A stretch of 64,000 nt of DNA, taken from contig NZ_CP014160.1 of NCBI RefSeq assembly GCF_001543145.1, positions 620,001-684,000 of the forward strand. Reading direction: 5' to 3'. Under the pieces are notes generated by a model. It worked only from the letters and a program-made list of their open reading frames with translations, made no database searches and was not told the DNA's origin. The translations under genes were made by a program, and so were the position numbers. Source of the DNA: Aerococcus sanguinicola. Lineage in GTDB: Bacteria; Bacillota; Bacilli; Lactobacillales; Aerococcaceae. Below, piece by piece: positions 36,497-44,686 of the stretch. How positions within the stretch are numbered: the stretch's first letter is position 1; the number at the start of each line of letters is the position of its first letter.

Positions 36497-36526
36497 AGTC
36501 TAACATAAGCTTTTAAGTCGGGACAA
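36497..36526 (-). promoter_or_regulatory. Promoter of the Met T-box transcript
   Basis: Minus-strand TTGTCC, 18-base spacer, TAGACT. Confidence 0.55.
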
Positions 36527-36624
36527 GACCGGCCACGATACTAAAATATCATCAGCAGTGATCGCTTATTCCGATATCAGGCTGTTAGTAATCCCCTAGA
36601 TCGGACACCCCGTCTTAAGTCCAT

Positions 36625-37470
36625 TTACCAGGCGGCTTGGCTTGCTCCCTTGCTGGTCTCTTTAATCAAGGCTTTCATATCAGGGGCTTGGAAGGCGTCC
36701 ACCAGCTTTTGATAGATTGGATCGTCGGCATCTTCCTCCTTGACGGCGAGGACCTGGACATAGGCTGCCGCCTCTTCTTCGTCGAGGTCTTCACGGACCA
36801 AGGCCTCTTTAACTGGGTCCATCTTGGCATCCAAGGCGAAGTTAGTATTAATGACTACCGCATCGGCATCGGTCAATTTAGGCGGTGTCTTCGAAGCTTC
36901 TACTTGTTCAATCTTGAATGCCTTAGGGTTGTCCTGGATGTCTTTTAAAGTAGGATAAGTTTCTACGGTCTCCTTGAGGGTAATTAAACCAGCAGCTTCC
37001 AACAAGTTCAGAGCCCTCCCGGCATTGGTCGGGTCCTTGGGAATAACAATCCGCGCCTTGTCCCTGAGATCATCCAAGTTGTCGACCTCGTGGGAATAGA
37101 GGCCAAGGGGGCTGATCATCGTATGGGCAATAGGAACCAGTTTGGACTTGCGGTTCCCATTAAAGTCTTCCAGATAGGCTAGCGTTTGACTAGCATTCGC
37201 ATCGATACGGCCAGCTAATAGGTCCTTGTTGGCTTGGTCATAGGTCATTATCTTAACCAGGTCGAGCTCAATCCCTTCCGCCTTGAGACGCTTTTGGACG
37301 GGCTCCCACAAGCGGGTATCATCCCCCATGATCCCTAGGCGAATCCTTGTCTGGTCATCCTCAGCAGAGCTGGACGACTGCTCCCCGCTTTCCAGGTTCA
37401 GACTTCTACAGCCGGTCAAAGTGATTAAAGCAAGCAGAAACAGCATCAAGAGTGCTTTATACCCCTTCAT
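36625..37470 (-). CDS. MetQ/NlpA family lipoprotein, divergent third paralog
   Basis: 281-residue lipoprotein of the NlpA family (lipobox LITLTGCRS, then IRLGIMGDDTRLWEPV). It is clearly more distant from the two T-box paralogs: the ligand loop reads KIMTYDQANKDLLAGRIDANASQ (in pieces) in place of the KFSDYNQPNQAL stretch, and the protein ends abruptly at GASQAAW without the usual final basic residues. ATG at 37470 follows GAGGAGG. It lies upstream of the Met T-box promoter, so it is expressed separately and may bind another ligand. Confidence 0.85.
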   Translation of the reverse strand: MKGYKALLMLFLLALITLTGCRSLNLESGEQSSSSAEDDQTRIRLGIMGDDTRLWEPVQKRLKAEGIELDLVKIMTYDQANKDLLAGRIDANASQTLAYLEDFNGNRKSKLVPIAHTMISPLGLYSHEVDNLDDLRDKARIVIPKDPTNAGRALNLLEAAGLITLKETVETYPTLKDIQDNPKAFKIEQVEASKTPPKLTDADAVVINTNFALDAKMDPVKEALVREDLDEEEAAAYVQVLAVKEEDADDPIYQKLVDAFQAPDMKALIKETSKGASQAAW

Positions 37471-37643
37471 TGTCTTCCTCCTCATTAACTCCCCAGCCCC
37501 TTCTTTAGGCTAGACAGCGCATTTTGCTAGGAATATCTTAGCACGACCAGGCCCTGGGAACAAGATAGCCTACCCCCACTATTCCTCTAACTTCATGACT
37601 AGTGAAGAATACTTATACAATTCTTAATAACTATTTATTTTTT

Positions 37644-37817
37644 GAGCAGGAGTGGAGCGTTGAAGTTGGCCCTTAGCCATGACCAAGCAAGCGATGTGAA
37701 TTACGTATAGTAGGCGATAGCCGTACTAGACGTTTGAAGCTCGCTAGGCGAGAGACCTTGGCTCGAGCCGATGCCATGGCTCTTTAAGGGCCAAATTCAA
37801 AAGCGAAACGGATGCTC
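37644..37817 (-). repeat. Family-2 structured intergenic repeat, copy 2 (174 bp)
   Basis: Same length as copy 1 but on the minus strand: it begins GAGCATCCGTTTCGC and ends CCACTCCTGCTC. The long stem GGCCCTT/AAGGGCC plus AGCCATG/CATGGCT is kept. The central hairpin (37703-37733) has changed on both sides: ACGT/ACGT, TAGTA/TACTA and GGC/GCC, where copy 1 has ACGGA/TCCGT, CGTA/TACG and GGC/GCC. Nothing else is seen in the 435-base gap 37471-37905 apart from a terminator. Confidence 0.8.
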
Positions 37818-37864
37818 ACCAGCACAATTTAATATAGCAGTATATAAATTAAATCAATAATAAA

Positions 37865-37891
37865 CAAAAAGAAGCCCACACTGGGACTTCT
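37865..37891 (-). terminator. Terminator of the YkvI-like gene
   Basis: Minus-strand AGAAGTCCCA with TGGGCTTCT (one bulge), then TTTTTG. Confidence 0.75.
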
Positions 37892-37905
37892 CTTGCGTGT
37901 AAGTA

Positions 37906-39156
37906 TTAGTTATCCTCTGCGTCATCTGTCATCGTCTGACCGAGTTCGGTCACTTCATCATAGAGTTCCTTATTATCTACCCTTGACTCGTCATAGAGGG
38001 CCCGCATATCTGCAGCCTCCTCACGACCAAATTCATAATCGTCATCTTGGCGATTCACTTCCATCTTGATCAACTCATCACGCACCTGGATTTCCCGGTG
38101 GATATGACGGTAACGAATGGCCCACTGGATAATCAGGAGGGCAATCACGAAGAAACCGCAATAGCCGATGAAGGGGTAGAGATAAGCCACCAAGGTATCG
38201 AAACCAGCGAAGGAAAGCACGAAGCCGATTCCAACCAAGATAATCATATTCCGACTGAAGTTTTCTGGCTTGGACCGGGAAACCCGTTTGGCTAAGGCGT
38301 AGTACATCCCGATAGCCGTATTGTAGATCATCCCGAAGATGATAATGGCCATAGCAACGCCCAATCTTGGATCTAAATTATCGAAGAGAGTGAGTAGCGG
38401 CATGGAAGAGCCGAGGACCCCGTCGATATTCAAACTGATTGAGAAGAAAGAAGCAAAAAGTAAGCCGCCGACGAGGACCCCACCAAAGAGGCCACCGAGC
38501 CCTGCTTGCTTAGGACTATATTCCTCGCCCCCAATGACCACAGCCATAGAAATGGCTAGCATCAGAGCCAAGCTGGTATAGTTCAAAGTAGAGATCAACC
38601 AGTTGGGCAGGGTTGTCGTTTGGGCTGCCGCTGTCGCCATGGCTTCTTCATAAGGGATAGGCATGGTGTTAAGGGTATGAATGAAGATCCCGATCAAGAA
38701 AACAATGACGAAGGGCGTCACCATCCCAATTAAACCTGTCACCTTATCCACATCCATAAAACCAGTCACAATAACCAGGGCTGAGACTAGGAGCGCCCCG
38801 GCCCAGATTGGCCAGTTGAATTGCTGGTTGAGGTTGGTCCCTGCCCCAGCAATCATAATAAAACCGGTACAAAAGAGTGTCATATTGATTAAGAAATCAA
38901 TCACTTTGGAAATAAATGGTGATGAGATGTGGTTAAATACCTCACTGTGCTCCTGGACCTTGTAGTAGCTCCCGAATTGCAAGAGGACGATTCCTCCGAC
39001 AATAAAGAGAATGGAGGAGATAACCAAACCCCAAATCCCCATTTTACCAAAACTTACAAAATACTGGAACATTTCTTGCCCACTAGCAAAACCTGCTCCG
39101 ATGATCACGCCGAGATAGGCGAGACCAATTTTTACCATACTTTTAAATGTATTCAT
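37906..39156 (-). CDS. YkvI-family membrane transporter
   Basis: 416-residue membrane protein with about ten hydrophobic segments, in the amino-acid/polyamine/organocation-like fold. The opening VKIGLAYLGVIIGAGFASGQEMFQYF (in pieces) with the unwound-helix GAGFASG is the hallmark of YkvI-type proteins. The C-terminal 60 residues are strongly acidic and cytoplasmic. ATG at 39156 has AAAGGAAGG upstream. Substrate is unknown; no functional partner is adjacent. Confidence 0.78.
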   Translation of the reverse strand: MNTFKSMVKIGLAYLGVIIGAGFASGQEMFQYFVSFGKMGIWGLVISSILFIVGGIVLLQFGSYYKVQEHSEVFNHISSPFISKVIDFLINMTLFCTGFIMIAGAGTNLNQQFNWPIWAGALLVSALVIVTGFMDVDKVTGLIGMVTPFVIVFLIGIFIHTLNTMPIPYEEAMATAAAQTTTLPNWLISTLNYTSLALMLAISMAVVIGGEEYSPKQAGLGGLFGGVLVGGLLFASFFSISLNIDGVLGSSMPLLTLFDNLDPRLGVAMAIIIFGMIYNTAIGMYYALAKRVSRSKPENFSRNMIILVGIGFVLSFAGFDTLVAYLYPFIGYCGFFVIALLIIQWAIRYRHIHREIQVRDELIKMEVNRQDDDYEFGREEAADMRALYDESRVDNKELYDEVTELGQTMTDDAEDN

Positions 39157-39309
39157 ATTCCTTCCTTTCCTTACACTGTCTTCCATTATAAGGAAAAATA
39201 ATAAGGATGCATGTTTTATGTTTTTTATTGATAGTCAAATGCGATTTGAGCTTATAAGGGAATAATAAAGCCTATTATTAAGCTTATCTTAAGCCTTGCC
39301 CAAAATAAA

Positions 39310-39334
39310 AAGGAGTACAATCATTGTACTCCTT
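39310..39334 (-). terminator. Terminator of the secreted-protein gene
   Basis: AAGGAGTACAAT with ATTGTACTCCTT around one base; on the minus strand TTTTTATTTTG follows. Confidence 0.8.
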
Positions 39335-39435
39335 AATTAACCGTTATTAGTCAAATCCTTAGTTATCGATCTAAATTTCAAAAAAATGAGCTTTTAATCT
39401 TGAGTCCCTAACCTTTCAATCTAGCAGAGCTAATC

Positions 39436-39963
39436 CTATTCCCCAAGCAATACCCATTGTCCAGTGAGCATGTCCATCTGATAGACTTGACCTGTTGCCT
39501 CGTCTACTTGGTAGAGGGCATCGAGATGGGCGACCCGACCATCGGGGCTATCGACCCGGTAGTCGTACTGGGTCCGTCCGGTCTCAGGATCTTGGCTTGG
39601 GCCCATCAGGTAGCTCTTTTGACTTGCTGGAGCTTGTTCTTCCATCGGCTCAGCTTCCCTTTGACCTGCTGGGGATTGTTTATTGGGCTGTAGGTCTTCT
39701 TCAGGAGCTCTTCTTGCTTGGATAGCTGTAGTCTCCTGCTTTTGACGGGCTTGAACCGGTGCGACATCTTGGACACTGGTTCGAATATCTACAATGTGTG
39801 GAGCTGCAGTCAACTGATTGATGGCTGGAATTTCTTTAATGAAGGCTTGACTGGCTTCGTTCGGATTCATTTCTACAAGCGATTGACTAGCCGTTGCACT
39901 TGGCGCATTGAGGGCCACCAGTAAAGCGGCGAGTCCAACACTGGCAATAACACTCTTTTTCAT
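39436..39963 (-). CDS. Secreted protein of unknown function
   Basis: 175 residues with a clear Sec signal peptide (MKKSVIASVGLAALLVAL..., cleavage near ATA-SQ). The middle (about 75-115) is Gln/Glu/Pro/Ala-rich and probably disordered. The end has a compact repeat-like stretch: TGRTQYDYRVDSPDGRVAHLD, then EATGQVYQMDMLTGQWVLLG, which may form a small beta domain. No sortase motif or lipobox. ATG at 39963 is used because AGGAGGG precedes it; a longer frame upstream is unsupported. I do not recognise the family. Confidence 0.6.
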   Translation of the reverse strand: MKKSVIASVGLAALLVALNAPSATASQSLVEMNPNEASQAFIKEIPAINQLTAAPHIVDIRTSVQDVAPVQARQKQETTAIQARRAPEEDLQPNKQSPAGQREAEPMEEQAPASQKSYLMGPSQDPETGRTQYDYRVDSPDGRVAHLDALYQVDEATGQVYQMDMLTGQWVLLGE

Positions 39964-40079
39964 GGGGATCCCTCCTCTGTCCTTCTTACCTTTATTGTAA
40001 CACACTTGTAACATTTTGTTAATTATTATGTAAAAGAAAAGCTGTGTTATCATTAGGATAAAAGGAAAGGAGCGATTCC

Positions 40080-40682
40080 ATGTGCGGACGCTATGAATAC
40101 CAGCTCAAGGACCCCCTCTTGGCCCACTTCTACCGCAAATTGGGCCAAAACAAGGCGGCTAGCGGCACCATCTATCCTGGCCAAGAGGTGGTCTGCTTGG
40201 GCTTAGACCCAAACGCCAAGGTCCGGGTAGCCAGTATGCGCTGGGGTTTTGACGGTTTCAAGAAGAAGCAATACCTAATCAATGCCCGGTCGGAAAGCAT
40301 CAACGATAAGCTGGCCTTTGCCCAGTCCTTCCGCTACCGCCGTTGCATCTTCCCCATGTCCGCCTTCTACGAGTGGTCGGCCGACAAGACCCGCTTCCTC
40401 TTCTCAGCCAGCCAGGTCCTCTTCGTCGGTGGCTGCTACCAGGTCACTGTGCAAGCAGACGGCCAAAGCCAAGCCCAGGCTGTCCTCATGACTCGGGCTG
40501 CTGACCAGGTCGTCGGCCGCGTTCACCAGCGCATGCCTTATTTCGTCCACAAAGAAGACCTCCGCAACTGGCTTAGCGACTGGCACTACGCCTCCAACTA
40601 CCAGGGCCAGGCGCCTGAACTTGCCATGCAAAAGGACAGTCCCGACCGGCTCAGCCACTTGGTCACCCTGGACTTAGAATAA
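40080..40682 (+). CDS. SRAP-domain protein (HMCES/YedK family)
   Basis: 200-residue SOS-response-associated-peptidase-like protein. In this family the Cys at position 2 becomes the N terminus and forms a thiazolidine link with abasic sites in single-stranded DNA. Here MCGRYEYQL keeps that Cys. NARSESI, RRCIFPMSAFYEW and the RVHQRMPYFV block (with the conserved His) match the family. AAAGGAGCGATTCC precedes the ATG. It is monocistronic with its own terminator. Confidence 0.9.
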   Translation: MCGRYEYQLKDPLLAHFYRKLGQNKAASGTIYPGQEVVCLGLDPNAKVRVASMRWGFDGFKKKQYLINARSESINDKLAFAQSFRYRRCIFPMSAFYEWSADKTRFLFSASQVLFVGGCYQVTVQADGQSQAQAVLMTRAADQVVGRVHQRMPYFVHKEDLRNWLSDWHYASNYQGQAPELAMQKDSPDRLSHLVTLDLE

Positions 40683-40701
40683 GAGAAAATAAGTAATCAC
40701 A

Positions 40702-40738
40702 AAAAGCAACTGGACTGATGACCCCAGTTGCTTTTCTT
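40702..40738 (+). terminator. Terminator shared by the SRAP and YdcF genes
   Basis: 12-bp stem AAAAGCAACTGG with CCAGTTGCTTTT; convergent genes on both sides. Confidence 0.82.
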
Positions 40739-40759
40739 ATTATTAATGCTTCACATTGC

Positions 40760-41329
40760 CTACCAATCAATCCAATGGTAAAGATAAAGCCGGTAACCGA
40801 TCCACTTCAGGACCTCCATCCGAGCCATGCGACGTCCATTGGGGGTGGCCCGGTAGCCGTGACCATCCCGGTGGGCACTTACGAAAGTCAGGTCAAAGCC
40901 GTACTGGCGGTTGGCCCGGCGGAAGGTGAGCATGGTCCGGCGCATGTGATAATCGCTGGTCACAACATTGGCACTGGTCCAGCCCCGCTCGGCCATAATA
41001 GCTAGGCTGTTCACCGCATTGGTCCAGGTCGAAGTGGCCTGGTCTTCAGCCACTAGACTCTGAGGCGGTGCCCCCTTCTTCACATAAGTCGGAAAGATAT
41101 CCCAATCTTTGTGGGCAGGGCGGGGCGCCACCAAGAGATAGCCCGTCTGACTATAGCCCGCCTCTAAGAGAGCCACAGCCTGGTCACTACGTTCCGGAGC
41201 CGGCCCTTCAGCCACTAGGATAATATCAGCCAGCTGGGGCGCCTGGCCGGTGTCCAGATGATAATAAAGATAGATCAGACGAGCGAGAAGCAAAAGAATT
41301 GCCACAAGCCCAAGCCCGAGATAAAACAT
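40760..41329 (-). CDS. YdcF-family (DUF218) membrane-anchored protein
   Basis: 189 residues with one N-terminal membrane segment (about 3-20) and a Rossmann-like DUF218 domain. Matching parts are APERSDQAVALLEAGYSQ, EDQATSTWTNAVNSLAIM (the conserved Glu/Thr/Asn cluster) and VVTSDYHMRRTMLTFRRA. The family includes SanA/YdcF envelope proteins of uncertain activity. Confidence 0.82.
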   Translation of the reverse strand: MFYLGLGLVAILLLLARLIYLYYHLDTGQAPQLADIILVAEGPAPERSDQAVALLEAGYSQTGYLLVAPRPAHKDWDIFPTYVKKGAPPQSLVAEDQATSTWTNAVNSLAIMAERGWTSANVVTSDYHMRRTMLTFRRANRQYGFDLTFVSAHRDGHGYRATPNGRRMARMEVLKWIGYRLYLYHWIDW

Positions 41330-41390
41330 GTAAGCCCTCCTTTCAGCACTTGCCCTATTCTAGCAAGTTTCCGGAGACTTTGCTTGCTTT

Positions 41391-41430
41391 AGCTCTCCAA
41401 GGGCCTCTTAATCCCTACGATTGATGATTT
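41391..41430 (-). pseudogene. Remnant of a hydrolase 3' end (duplicate of 43405-43440)
   Basis: The plus-strand 22-mer at 41391-41412 matches 43407-43428 at 20 of 22 positions. In the hydrolase frame it would read GIKRPLES-stop against GIKKALES-stop in the intact gene. It lies just outside the AT-rich ABC cassette. Confidence 0.5.
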
Positions 41431-41438
41431 TTAATGGA

Positions 41439-42338
41439 TTATCTACCAGAATTTTTGAGCTTTCTAATGACAAGATGAAGCAAAAGAAAAGACAAAACAA
41501 GGCCCGAACAATAAATCAATATAAAGCGATTCGTCAAAACGATTTCATCAGCATTTTTTAAAATCACTCCATAGGCTTGCTTGTAATCAGTCATCACAGC
41601 ACTATCTGCCTGAGCAAACACCCTATCCATTGAAGATTTCATCAAGACCTGCTTTAATAGGGAATTAATTTGCGTTAAAGGAAACCAAGTCATGATTTGT
41701 TGCAAAGTCTTCCCAACTGAGCCAATTGACAAATAGACTCCTGAAATAAATCCGATAAAAGTTCCTACAATTGTACTTAGGCTTGTAAAAGCTGAGCTTG
41801 ACTGAATAAAAGTCAAAATGGGTAGAATAATCGTTGCCGACAAAATTGTAGCTAGACAAACAATACCGAATATCTTGACATAATCCATGGCTGTAAAATC
41901 AAATATAGAAGAAAAGCCATTAAAAATTCCAATAGCAAAAATACAAGAAAATAGGGTTAAAGTAATGCCAAAAAGAATAGCAAAGATCGCGTAAGATAAT
42001 TCAATCAGTATGGGAGAAGTCGGACTAACTTTAAAATCCTCAGTCAATTTATTTTCACGGTCTGCTACCATAACCCCAAAAGCACCCAAGGTCCCCGTCA
42101 TTGAAATAATAGTCGTTAATCCTGCAATCAACCAATAATTAACCATTTGAATCGTATCTGTCGAAGCCGTCTTACTGTTGAGAGCTAACTTGATGGCATC
42201 AACCTGAATTTCTCCCAAGAAGATTTGGTAAATCAAAATAAGAATAATGATCGATAAAAATGACATCAAGAAAGCCATACGATCACGCGTATAAACCTTA
42301 AAATTTCTAGAAATGAATTCAAACATTACTCTCTCCAT
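41439..42338 (-). CDS. ABC-2 type exporter permease
   Basis: 299-residue membrane protein with six main hydrophobic segments (about 22-40, 60-85, 105-135, 145-175, 180-202, 270-290), the usual plan of ABC-2 permeases. VMVADRENKLTEDFKVSPTSP is the typical coupling loop (in pieces). It overlaps the ATPase gene by 20 bases. Base composition and codon use are far more AT-rich than the neighbours, suggesting acquisition by transfer. The exported substrate (antibiotic, lipid or peptide) is unknown. Confidence 0.87.
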   Translation of the reverse strand: MERVMFEFISRNFKVYTRDRMAFLMSFLSIIILILIYQIFLGEIQVDAIKLALNSKTASTDTIQMVNYWLIAGLTTIISMTGTLGAFGVMVADRENKLTEDFKVSPTSPILIELSYAIFAILFGITLTLFSCIFAIGIFNGFSSIFDFTAMDYVKIFGIVCLATILSATIILPILTFIQSSSAFTSLSTIVGTFIGFISGVYLSIGSVGKTLQQIMTWFPLTQINSLLKQVLMKSSMDRVFAQADSAVMTDYKQAYGVILKNADEIVLTNRFILIYCSGLVLSFLLLHLVIRKLKNSGR

Positions 42339-43248
42339 CTTTTTCCTTAAGCAAATTTAGATAGGCTGTTTCCAAATTAGAATAAGCTACGTTAAAACTT
42401 TCGATTATTGATTTTTCATGATTATCAGAAATAATCTGCATGATCTCATCTACTGTGACATCAGAAATTAAAATTTCTCTATTACTAACAACCGTACTTT
42501 TATTTATAAATGGAGCAATTTCTAACGCTTGGACTGAATAGCTTTCTTTTAACAATATTTGGAGATTGGTTGTTGAATGTTCTTTGATAAAACCTGAAAC
42601 ATTTCCTGAATAATAAAGTTTTCCAGCAATTAAGACATTCAAAACATCACAGCTTGCCATCTCTTCAAGATAATGCGTGATCAAAATAACTGTCATATGA
42701 GCTTCCTTATTTAAATGCTTAATCGCTTCCCACAAATCACGTCTTGTTTGGGGATCTAAACCAGTTGTGGGCTCATCCAGTAAAAGCAAAGAAGGATTAG
42801 ATAACAGGGCGCGTGCAATGTCTACTTTACGCTTCTGCCCGCCTGATAATTGCCCATATTTTTTCTTTTTAATTTCACAAAGATTCAAATAGTCTTGTAA
42901 GTCTTCGAGGCGTTTTCGAACCTGTGCTTTTGACAAGTTATACAAAGCAGCTCTAGCAATCAAATTCTCTTCCACCGTCAAATTATTATCCAAGCGATTA
43001 CTTTGAAAAACAATACCAATATGTCGATACAATTCCCTGTCGCTTAAAGCTTTACCCTCAATTTCCCAAGATATTTCACCTGAATTTGGCTTGAAATTTT
43101 TAATCAAAAGGTTAAAGAGAGTCGTTTTCCCAGCTCCATTAGGGCCAAGTAAACCATAAAATTTTCCCTCTTCAAAAACTAAATCAATCCCTTTAAGGGC
43201 CTCAAAAGAGCCGTAGCTTTTGCGAATATTCTGTAATTTTATTTTCAT
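42319..43248 (-). CDS. ABC exporter ATP-binding protein (DrrA/CcmA-like)
   Basis: 309-residue ATPase: Walker A GPNGAGKTTL, Q-loop IGIVFQSN, signature LSGGQKRKVDIARA, Walker B LLLLDEPTTGLDPQ and switch His in LITHYLEE. About 80 residues follow the ATPase core, as in DrrA-type drug and lantibiotic-type exporters. It is AT-rich like its partner permease and is the first gene of the pair. No regulator, precursor peptide or biosynthetic gene accompanies it. Confidence 0.9.
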   Translation of the reverse strand: MKIKLQNIRKSYGSFEALKGIDLVFEEGKFYGLLGPNGAGKTTLFNLLIKNFKPNSGEISWEIEGKALSDRELYRHIGIVFQSNRLDNNLTVEENLIARAALYNLSKAQVRKRLEDLQDYLNLCEIKKKKYGQLSGGQKRKVDIARALLSNPSLLLLDEPTTGLDPQTRRDLWEAIKHLNKEAHMTVILITHYLEEMASCDVLNVLIAGKLYYSGNVSGFIKEHSTTNLQILLKESYSVQALEIAPFINKSTVVSNREILISDVTVDEIMQIISDNHEKSIIESFNVAYSNLETAYLNLLKEKDGESNV

Positions 43249-43272
43249 TTTCTGAGACCAGCATCCTTCTTT

Positions 43273-43309
43273 ATAAAAAAGAGGAGCATTATAATCAACA
43301 ACGCTCCCC
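43273..43309 (-). terminator. Terminator between the hydrolase gene and the ABC cassette
   Basis: Minus-strand GGGGAGC with GCTCCTC (one G-U pair) and a loop with inner pairing, then TTTTTT. Confidence 0.7.
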
Positions 43310-43404
43310 TTCTGTCAATATTATAGACTCTTTCTACTGAATATGTAGAGACTAGAAAACTATTTGTTAGCTAGGTAGTATTAAAAATAATGTTGTTTTA
43401 CTTT

Positions 43405-44409
43405 TCAGCTCTCCAAGGCCTTCTTAATACCACTTGAACTTAGATAATCAGTCAAGAAATCCGCAATCCGCTCATAGTAGCCCGGCTGGTATTTGGCTTC
43501 GGCGTGCCCACCATTGGGCAAGAGGAACAGTTCCTTGGGTCCCTGCTTTTTACTGGCATAGAGTTCGCGGGCCATGTCAACGGGGACGAAATCATCCTTT
43601 TCGGTATGGATAAAGAGGATGGGTAAGTCAGTTTTGGCGACTTCATTCTTTGGCTCCGCCCAGCGGATATCGTAACCCGCCTGCAAGCGGCCCACGCCTT
43701 CTGCCATATAGAGAACGGGGAAGGCTGGAAGATTAAAGCGCCATTTCAATTCTGAAGCAAAGATATCCCAAGTTGAGCTATAGGCACAGTCTGAGATAAT
43801 GGCCTTTACTTGCTTGGGCAGGTCCAGACCTGATGCCATCAGGACGGTGGCCCCACCCATGGAGGTGCCATGGTAGACAACCTCCGCTTTCGGGTCTTCT
43901 TTGACCAGCCACTTGGTCCAAGCTAGGAGGTCATCCTTTTCAAAGTAGCCCATCCCAATATACTTGCCTTGGCTGGGTGCGTGGGCACGTTGACTGTAGG
44001 TCAAGACATTGTAGCCAGCCTCAGCGAAATGCCTGGCTAAGAGATTGGATTCGTCTTCACTGGACTGATAACCGTGGACGATAATTACCCAGCGATGGCT
44101 CGGGCGGTACTGCTTAATCTGGTGGCCATAGAGCTTCAAGCCGTCTGTTGACTGGATACTTAACGCTTGACGCCGGTCCCCCAGTCCAGCCAACCAATCC
44201 TGCCTGGCCTGTTCTTCCTTGGCCCTAGCCTGGTCAATCGCGAGCTGGTCTGCTGAGACATCAACAGCTGCCTCTCGCTTTTCTGCTCCTTGTTGGGGAA
44301 CGAGGGCATAATTCACGAAATAAGAGCCGACACCATAACTCACTAAGCCAAAGAAAACTAGCAATATAATGAGGCCGTACAAACAGCCCTTCTTCCTTTT
44401 TTGCTTCAC
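43405..44409 (-). CDS. Membrane-anchored alpha/beta-hydrolase
   Basis: 334 residues: one N-terminal membrane segment (about 9-30), a helical charged linker and a serine-hydrolase domain. The oxyanion region is IIVHGYQSSEDE, the nucleophile elbow HGTSMGGAT, the acid probably in HTEKDDFVP and the His in NGGHAEAKY. It resembles Firmicutes envelope hydrolases of the YqkD/BAAT group. Substrate unknown. Its 3' end is partly duplicated at 41391-41412 on the far side of the ABC cassette. Confidence 0.85.
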   Translation of the reverse strand: MKQKRKKGCLYGLIILLVFFGLVSYGVGSYFVNYALVPQQGAEKREAAVDVSADQLAIDQARAKEEQARQDWLAGLGDRRQALSIQSTDGLKLYGHQIKQYRPSHRWVIIVHGYQSSEDESNLLARHFAEAGYNVLTYSQRAHAPSQGKYIGMGYFEKDDLLAWTKWLVKEDPKAEVVYHGTSMGGATVLMASGLDLPKQVKAIISDCAYSSTWDIFASELKWRFNLPAFPVLYMAEGVGRLQAGYDIRWAEPKNEVAKTDLPILFIHTEKDDFVPVDMARELYASKKQGPKELFLLPNGGHAEAKYQPGYYERIADFLTDYLSSSGIKKALES

Positions 44410-44444
44410 CTGACTACTCCTTATATTGTTTAATAACCTATATT

Positions 44445-44578
44445 TTAAACAATCAAGGCGCGCGCTTCAAGCTTTTTATGGACACCTACTTGCTTTAGGA
44501 CCTCCCGGAGTTCTGCCAGGCCGGCATCAGACGTTGCCCAACTCGTCACAAAGCGCAGGATGACTTGCCTAGCAGTAT
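44445..44578 (-). pseudogene. Threonine aldolase C-terminal remnant
   Basis: The frame ending at TAA (44445-44447) reads RQVILRFVTSWATSDAGL followed by AELREVLKQVG, which matches the C-terminal end of low-specificity threonine aldolases (RxVTSWAT then a final helix). The rest of the roughly 340-residue enzyme is absent, and stops lie just upstream. A decayed gene. Confidence 0.6.
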
Positions 44579-44686
44579 TAGAAAGAATCGCTAATTATCA
44601 AGGGGTCATGTCAGAATTTTCATGAGATTAATGTTAGAGTTAAGATAGGCTATTTTTAAAATTTAAATCGAAAAAGGAGGTTTTGT

